Source: Deltaproteobacteria bacterium
GTDB taxonomy: Bacteria > Desulfobacterota > Desulfuromonadia > Desulfuromonadales > BM103
DNA: 42,904 nt
Reading direction: 5' to 3'
Assembly: GCA_024636155.1 (NCBI GenBank)
Contig: JAGXHM010000080.1
Location: 1-42,904 of the forward strand
Made by a program: the position numbers and the translations under genes. Positions 39,688 to 42,904 of the stretch are shown piece by piece. How positions within the stretch are numbered: position 1 is the first letter of the stretch; every line of letters begins with the position of its first letter. Under the pieces are notes generated by a model. That model did no database searches, was not told the origin of the DNA, and saw only the letters and a list, made by a program, of their open reading frames with translations.

Positions 39688-42144
39688 CTAGAACGATTCG
39701 TTTTCCGTGCGTTCAACCACTTCCTGCTGCAGGTCAGCATTCATGTCGTTGAAGTAGTCACTGTAACCGGCCATACGGACCAGCAGGTCCTTATAATCTT
39801 CTGGGGTCTCCTGGGCCGCTTTCAGGGTTGCTGTGTCGACAATATTAAACTGGATATGGTGGCCACCCAGAGTAAAGTAACTACGCACTAACTGGCCTAA
39901 ACGAATCACATCCTCATCCCTCTTAAGCAGGCTCGGCAAAAAACGCTGATTGAGCAAGGTGCCGCCAGACTGCGTGTGGTCGAGCTTGGTCAAGGAACGC
40001 ACCACAGCCGACGGACCATGGGTATCAGCACCATGCGACGGGGAAGTACCGTCAGAGATCGACTTGCCGGCCAAGCGACCGTTGGGAGTCGCCCCCATGA
40101 CTTTGCCGAAATAGATGTGACAGGTGGTGGAAAGCATATTGAGGTGAAAAACTTCACCCTTGACGTTTGGTTTGCCATCAATGGCAGCAAACAAATCCGC
40201 GTAAATCTGCAGGGCGATGTCGTCGGCAAAATCGTTATCATTACCAAAGAAGGGTGTCTTGTTGATAACGGTCTGCCGCACAAACTCTTCTCCTGCGAAA
40301 TTCTGATTCACAGCCTCAAGAAGGCGCTCCATCCTAAACGTCTTCTCCTCGAAAACATGCTTCTTGAGTACGGAGAGACTGTCTGTCGTTGTACCAAGAC
40401 CAGTGCACTGAATATAGTTGGTATTATAACGCGGCCCGGCATCGTAATAGTCTCTACCTTTACTGATACAATCCTCGATCACAACTGAGAGGAAGGGCGC
40501 CGGAGCATATTTGGCAAACATGCGATCGATATAATTGCTGACACGAATTTTGGTATCGACGATAAAATTCAGTTGTCTGACAAAGGCGGCATAAAGCTCG
40601 TCGTAGCTGGCAAAGTCACCCGGATCTCCGGTCTCAATCCCGACCATCTTACCGGTGACAGGGTCGACACCATTATTCAAAGTAACTTCGAGGATCTTCG
40701 GCACATTAAGATACCCGGTCAACACATAAGCTTCTTTGCCGAAAGCCCCGACTTCGATGCAGCCGCTGCAGCCGCCCTCACGAGCATCCTTGAGCGTTTT
40801 ACCTTGGCGCAACAACTCAACGACATAAACATCCGGGTTAAAAATTGATGGATATCCGTGCCCCTGTCGAATCACCTTGCAGGCCGCTTCAAGGAAACGG
40901 TCAGGAGTCTTGCTGCTGACGTGCACAGAGTTGCCGGGCTGCAGGATGTGCAATTCCTCGACCACCTCGAGCATGAGGTAGGAGACCTCACTGACGCCAT
41001 CCTTGCCATCAGTGGTAATGCCACCGATATTGATATTGGTGAAATCGTTATAGGTACCGCTCTCGCGGGCCGTGATACCGACCTTTGGCGGCGCAGGATG
41101 ATTATTGACCTTGATCCAGAAACAGCAAAGCAATTCCTTGGCCTCTTCACGGCTCAGAGTTCCGGCAGCAAACTCCGCCGCGTAGAAAGGTGCCAGGTGT
41201 TGATCGAAGTGCCCGGGGTTCATGGCATCCCAGCCGTTCAGTTCAGTAATGGTACCGAGATGTACGAACCAGTACATCTGGATTGCTTCGCGGAAAGTAC
41301 GTGGAGAATTGGCAGGAACCCAACGACAAACTTCGGCAATCTTGGACAACTCGGCAATCCGCTGTGGATTGCTCTCCGAGTGAGCCATTTTTTCAGCCAA
41401 AACGGCATGTCGCTCGGCAAAGACGATCACTGCGTCGCAGGAGAGGTCCATTGCCTTGAGTTCTTCAGCCTTATCCGTGGCTTCCGGATCGTTAAGATAA
41501 TCTAGGGAGGCGATCTCGTCAGCTATCTGCCGCTTATAATCGAGCATCCCCTTGCGATAGATCTGACCATCAAGGGCCGTATGCCCCGGCGCGCGCTGCT
41601 CCATGAACTCGGTAAAGAGACCTGCCTCGTAAGCCGCGCGCCATTCATCAGGAACGTGGCTGAAAATCCGTTCACGAATCGTCTTGCCTTGCCAATAGGG
41701 AATGACTTCACGTGCATAAGTCGCCACATCCTCATCACTGATGGTGTAGCGCTGTTGATCACGGGTATTAAGAATATGAAAATCTTCAACACTGTGACAG
41801 GTTAATTCGGGAAAGGTCGGTACCGACTTGGGGCGCGGACCGCGCTCGGCAACAATTAACTCATCATCACCAATGTAAAGCGTTTTCTTCTGACAATGAT
41901 CGTGAAAATTCAGGGCGCGCAGCATCGGAACCGAATACTTGCCATAATTCTCTTTATAAAAAGCCGTCTCATGTAAAGCCCGCTCAATGGAAAGGCTCGG
42001 CTCTGTTTCAACACTCAGCTTGCGCAGACGCTGTATGCGTTCGTTCATCCCTGGCCCGATCACATTCCTACATGCCACATAAAAATTTCCCTCTGCGGCG
42101 GGCTTACGTTCTGGCACCAATTTCATGTTCTGCTCTTTTGCCAT
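39688..42144 (-). CDS. hypD: Glycyl radical enzyme, probable trans-4-hydroxy-L-proline dehydratase HypD
   Basis: The 818-residue product has the glycyl radical fold with the thiyl Cys C462 and base E464 in GGCSGCIEVGAFGKE and the radical Gly G793 in VRMAGYSDYF. Active-site residues I recall for C. difficile HypD (H160, D278, S334, D339, F340, C434, E436, Y450, G765) correspond here to H188, D306, S362, D367, F368, C462, E464, Y478 and G793, always +28. HypD removes water from trans-4-hydroxyproline to give P5C. Neighbouring P5C dehydrogenase and proline dehydrogenase genes fit this. The 28 extra residues lie at the N-terminus; ATG 42126 would shorten the protein by 6 residues. AAAGG precedes the chosen ATG. 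Glycerol or choline lyase activity is less likely because the motif reads GCIE, not GCVEP, and because of the context. The assignment comes from memory of the family, not from an alignment. Confidence 0.85.
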   Translation of the reverse strand: MAKEQNMKLVPERKPAAEGNFYVACRNVIGPGMNERIQRLRKLSVETEPSLSIERALHETAFYKENYGKYSVPMLRALNFHDHCQKKTLYIGDDELIVAERGPRPKSVPTFPELTCHSVEDFHILNTRDQQRYTISDEDVATYAREVIPYWQGKTIRERIFSHVPDEWRAAYEAGLFTEFMEQRAPGHTALDGQIYRKGMLDYKRQIADEIASLDYLNDPEATDKAEELKAMDLSCDAVIVFAERHAVLAEKMAHSESNPQRIAELSKIAEVCRWVPANSPRTFREAIQMYWFVHLGTITELNGWDAMNPGHFDQHLAPFYAAEFAAGTLSREEAKELLCCFWIKVNNHPAPPKVGITARESGTYNDFTNINIGGITTDGKDGVSEVSYLMLEVVEELHILQPGNSVHVSSKTPDRFLEAACKVIRQGHGYPSIFNPDVYVVELLRQGKTLKDAREGGCSGCIEVGAFGKEAYVLTGYLNVPKILEVTLNNGVDPVTGKMVGIETGDPGDFASYDELYAAFVRQLNFIVDTKIRVSNYIDRMFAKYAPAPFLSVVIEDCISKGRDYYDAGPRYNTNYIQCTGLGTTTDSLSVLKKHVFEEKTFRMERLLEAVNQNFAGEEFVRQTVINKTPFFGNDNDFADDIALQIYADLFAAIDGKPNVKGEVFHLNMLSTTCHIYFGKVMGATPNGRLAGKSISDGTSPSHGADTHGPSAVVRSLTKLDHTQSGGTLLNQRFLPSLLKRDEDVIRLGQLVRSYFTLGGHHIQFNIVDTATLKAAQETPEDYKDLLVRMAGYSDYFNDMNADLQQEVVERTENESF

Positions 42145-42167
42145 GACCTTTATCCTTCGAGCCCGTA

Positions 42168-42195
42168 CCTATAAAAGAGAATCGATCCGTGCCAA
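42168..42195 (-). promoter_or_regulatory. Possible promoter for the glycyl radical operon
   Basis: On the minus strand TTGGCA (42195-42190) and TATAGG (42173-42168) are 16 bases apart. Initiation near 42161 would leave a leader of about 17 bases with AAAGG before the ATG. The -10 is a 4 of 6 match. A TGGCAC inside it hints at sigma-54, but the -12 GC is missing. Confidence 0.35.
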
Positions 42196-42234
42196 GCGTT
42201 TGATGCTTTATTCTACTCCGTACGACCGTCGAAA

Positions 42235-42265
42235 AACAATAGGGGCACCCAGATTTGAGTGCCCC
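42235..42265 (-). terminator. Intrinsic terminator after the universal stress protein gene
   Basis: GGGGCAC (42242-42248) pairs with GTGCCCC (42259-42265); on the minus strand TATTGTTTTT follows. It separates the stress gene from the glycyl radical operon. Confidence 0.8.
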
Positions 42266-42307
42266 GAGGCTCTTGCTGCTCTACTTTTGAGCGCTTCCGA
42301 AGAATGC

Positions 42308-42904
42308 CTAATTCGACATCAGAACCGGCACGGTCATACATTCAAGCAAGTGGCAACCAACCTCACCAAGAGTCTGTTGACCACGTCGCGGACGTGACAG
42401 AGCACCCATAACCAACAGATCAATCCCTTCATCGGCACAACGACTCAAAAGTAAATCACCGACGCTCAAATCGCCAGCATAAAGTTTATCGCTGGAAATC
42501 GGCAGATTGTAACGCTTCAAGTGACCACAGATGTCGGCATTGTGCGCCCGATAAGCCTCATCTCCTCCGCGCCCCTGAATGGTGATTACCTTGATCGAGT
42601 CAGCCTCTTGAAGCAGCGGCAGAGCATCGTGCAAGGCCCGCGAGGATTCAGGGCCACCCCGCCAGGCGAGCATAGTTCGCTTGCCGAGAGTCGGAAAATG
42701 CCCAGCGTACGGCACGATCAGAACTGGGCGACCGGAGCCGAGCTCAGCAATTTCCGGCAACTCAGGCGGAATGGTACGGTCTGGAGCGCTGTAATCCGTC
42801 TGACTGACCACGACCAGATCACAGTAATGGGCATGCAGGTTCAAGGCTTGCGGCAGGCTGAGTCCTGAGCTCAGGCTATCGACGGAGATCCACTCTACCT
42901 CCAC
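42308..42904 (-). CDS. Universal stress protein (UspA family), 5' end outside the window
   Basis: The frame is open to the right edge, so the N-terminal part is missing. The 198 visible residues end with the Usp nucleotide-binding pattern LLVMGALSRPRRGQQTLGEVGCHLLECMTVPVLMSN, close to G-x2-G-x9-G-(S/T) although the first Gly is replaced within ALSRPRRG. The upstream half (VLIVPYAGHFPTLGKRTMLAWRGGPESSRALHDALPLL) looks like a second Usp unit, so this may be a tandem-Usp protein of about 280 residues. Such proteins bind ATP or AMP and aid survival in stress; the partner is unknown. Confidence 0.85.
   Translation of the reverse strand: MEVEWISVDSLSSGLSLPQALNLHAHYCDLVVVSQTDYSAPDRTIPPELPEIAELGSGRPVLIVPYAGHFPTLGKRTMLAWRGGPESSRALHDALPLLQEADSIKVITIQGRGGDEAYRAHNADICGHLKRYNLPISSDKLYAGDLSVGDLLLSRCADEGIDLLVMGALSRPRRGQQTLGEVGCHLLECMTVPVLMSN

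Noticed and set aside
39687-39740. Longer start for the glycyl radical activase
   Set aside because: It would overlap the hypD end and adds a non-conserved segment; the family start is the Met just after the hypD stop.

Overview
The window looks like chromosome from an anaerobic, respiring Gram-negative bacterium of the Desulfuromonadales/Geobacter group. That placement is inferred from gene content, not from a marker phylogeny. Supporting signs are a DUF485 plus ActP-type symporter pair, an orphan MshEN-type secretion ATPase, a sigma-54 activator, a glycyl radical enzyme with its activase, small CxC/CxxC proteins, and several long palindromic intergenic repeats. No rRNA, tRNA, CRISPR array, phage or complete insertion sequence was seen.

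Layout. 1-3900 (minus): part of an export cluster with a YCF48-like lipoprotein, an RND/MMPL transporter and the start of a DUF1302 outer-membrane protein. 4732-6913: a REC-PAS-sigma54 AAA+-Fis regulator facing a small carboxymuconolactone-decarboxylase-like gene. 7146-9631: a molybdenum cofactor operon (mobA-mobB-moeA). 9637-14259 (minus): cmoA-cmoB (tRNA wobble uridine carboxymethoxylation) and polA, separated by a palindromic repeat. 14715-21988 (plus): MshEN secretion ATPase, lon, a 168-bp hairpin element, an MscS channel and trpS. 22572-27463: an exported putative beta-barrel, two small proteins, the DUF485/acetate-permease-like pair and a membrane protein. 27645-35520 (minus): a PLP decarboxylase, small genes, a DJ-1/PfpI protein, two tandem EamA exporters and a MOP-superfamily transporter, with long gaps. 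35674-42904 (minus): proline dehydrogenase, P5C dehydrogenase, a glycyl radical activase, a HypD-type glycyl radical enzyme and a universal stress protein.

The most interesting unit is 35674-42144. The glycyl radical enzyme keeps every active-site position I recall for Clostridioides difficile trans-4-hydroxyproline dehydratase, at a constant +28 offset. Its product, P5C, is the substrate of the neighbouring P5C dehydrogenase and also the product of the neighbouring proline dehydrogenase. The locus therefore reads as an anaerobic module that feeds both hydroxyproline and proline into glutamate oxidatively. This contrasts with the reductive Stickland route known in clostridia. A cluster of TTATGC/GCATAA motifs lies in the 480-bp gap between the two halves and may be its operator.

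Other points worth a second look are two large palindromic elements (11444-11584 and 19776-19943), a duplicated MshEN region in the secretion ATPase, a 42-nt hairpin repeat upstream of two unrelated minus-strand genes, and a predicted near-leaderless mobA transcript. All assignments come from reading the sequence by eye; no database search was run.
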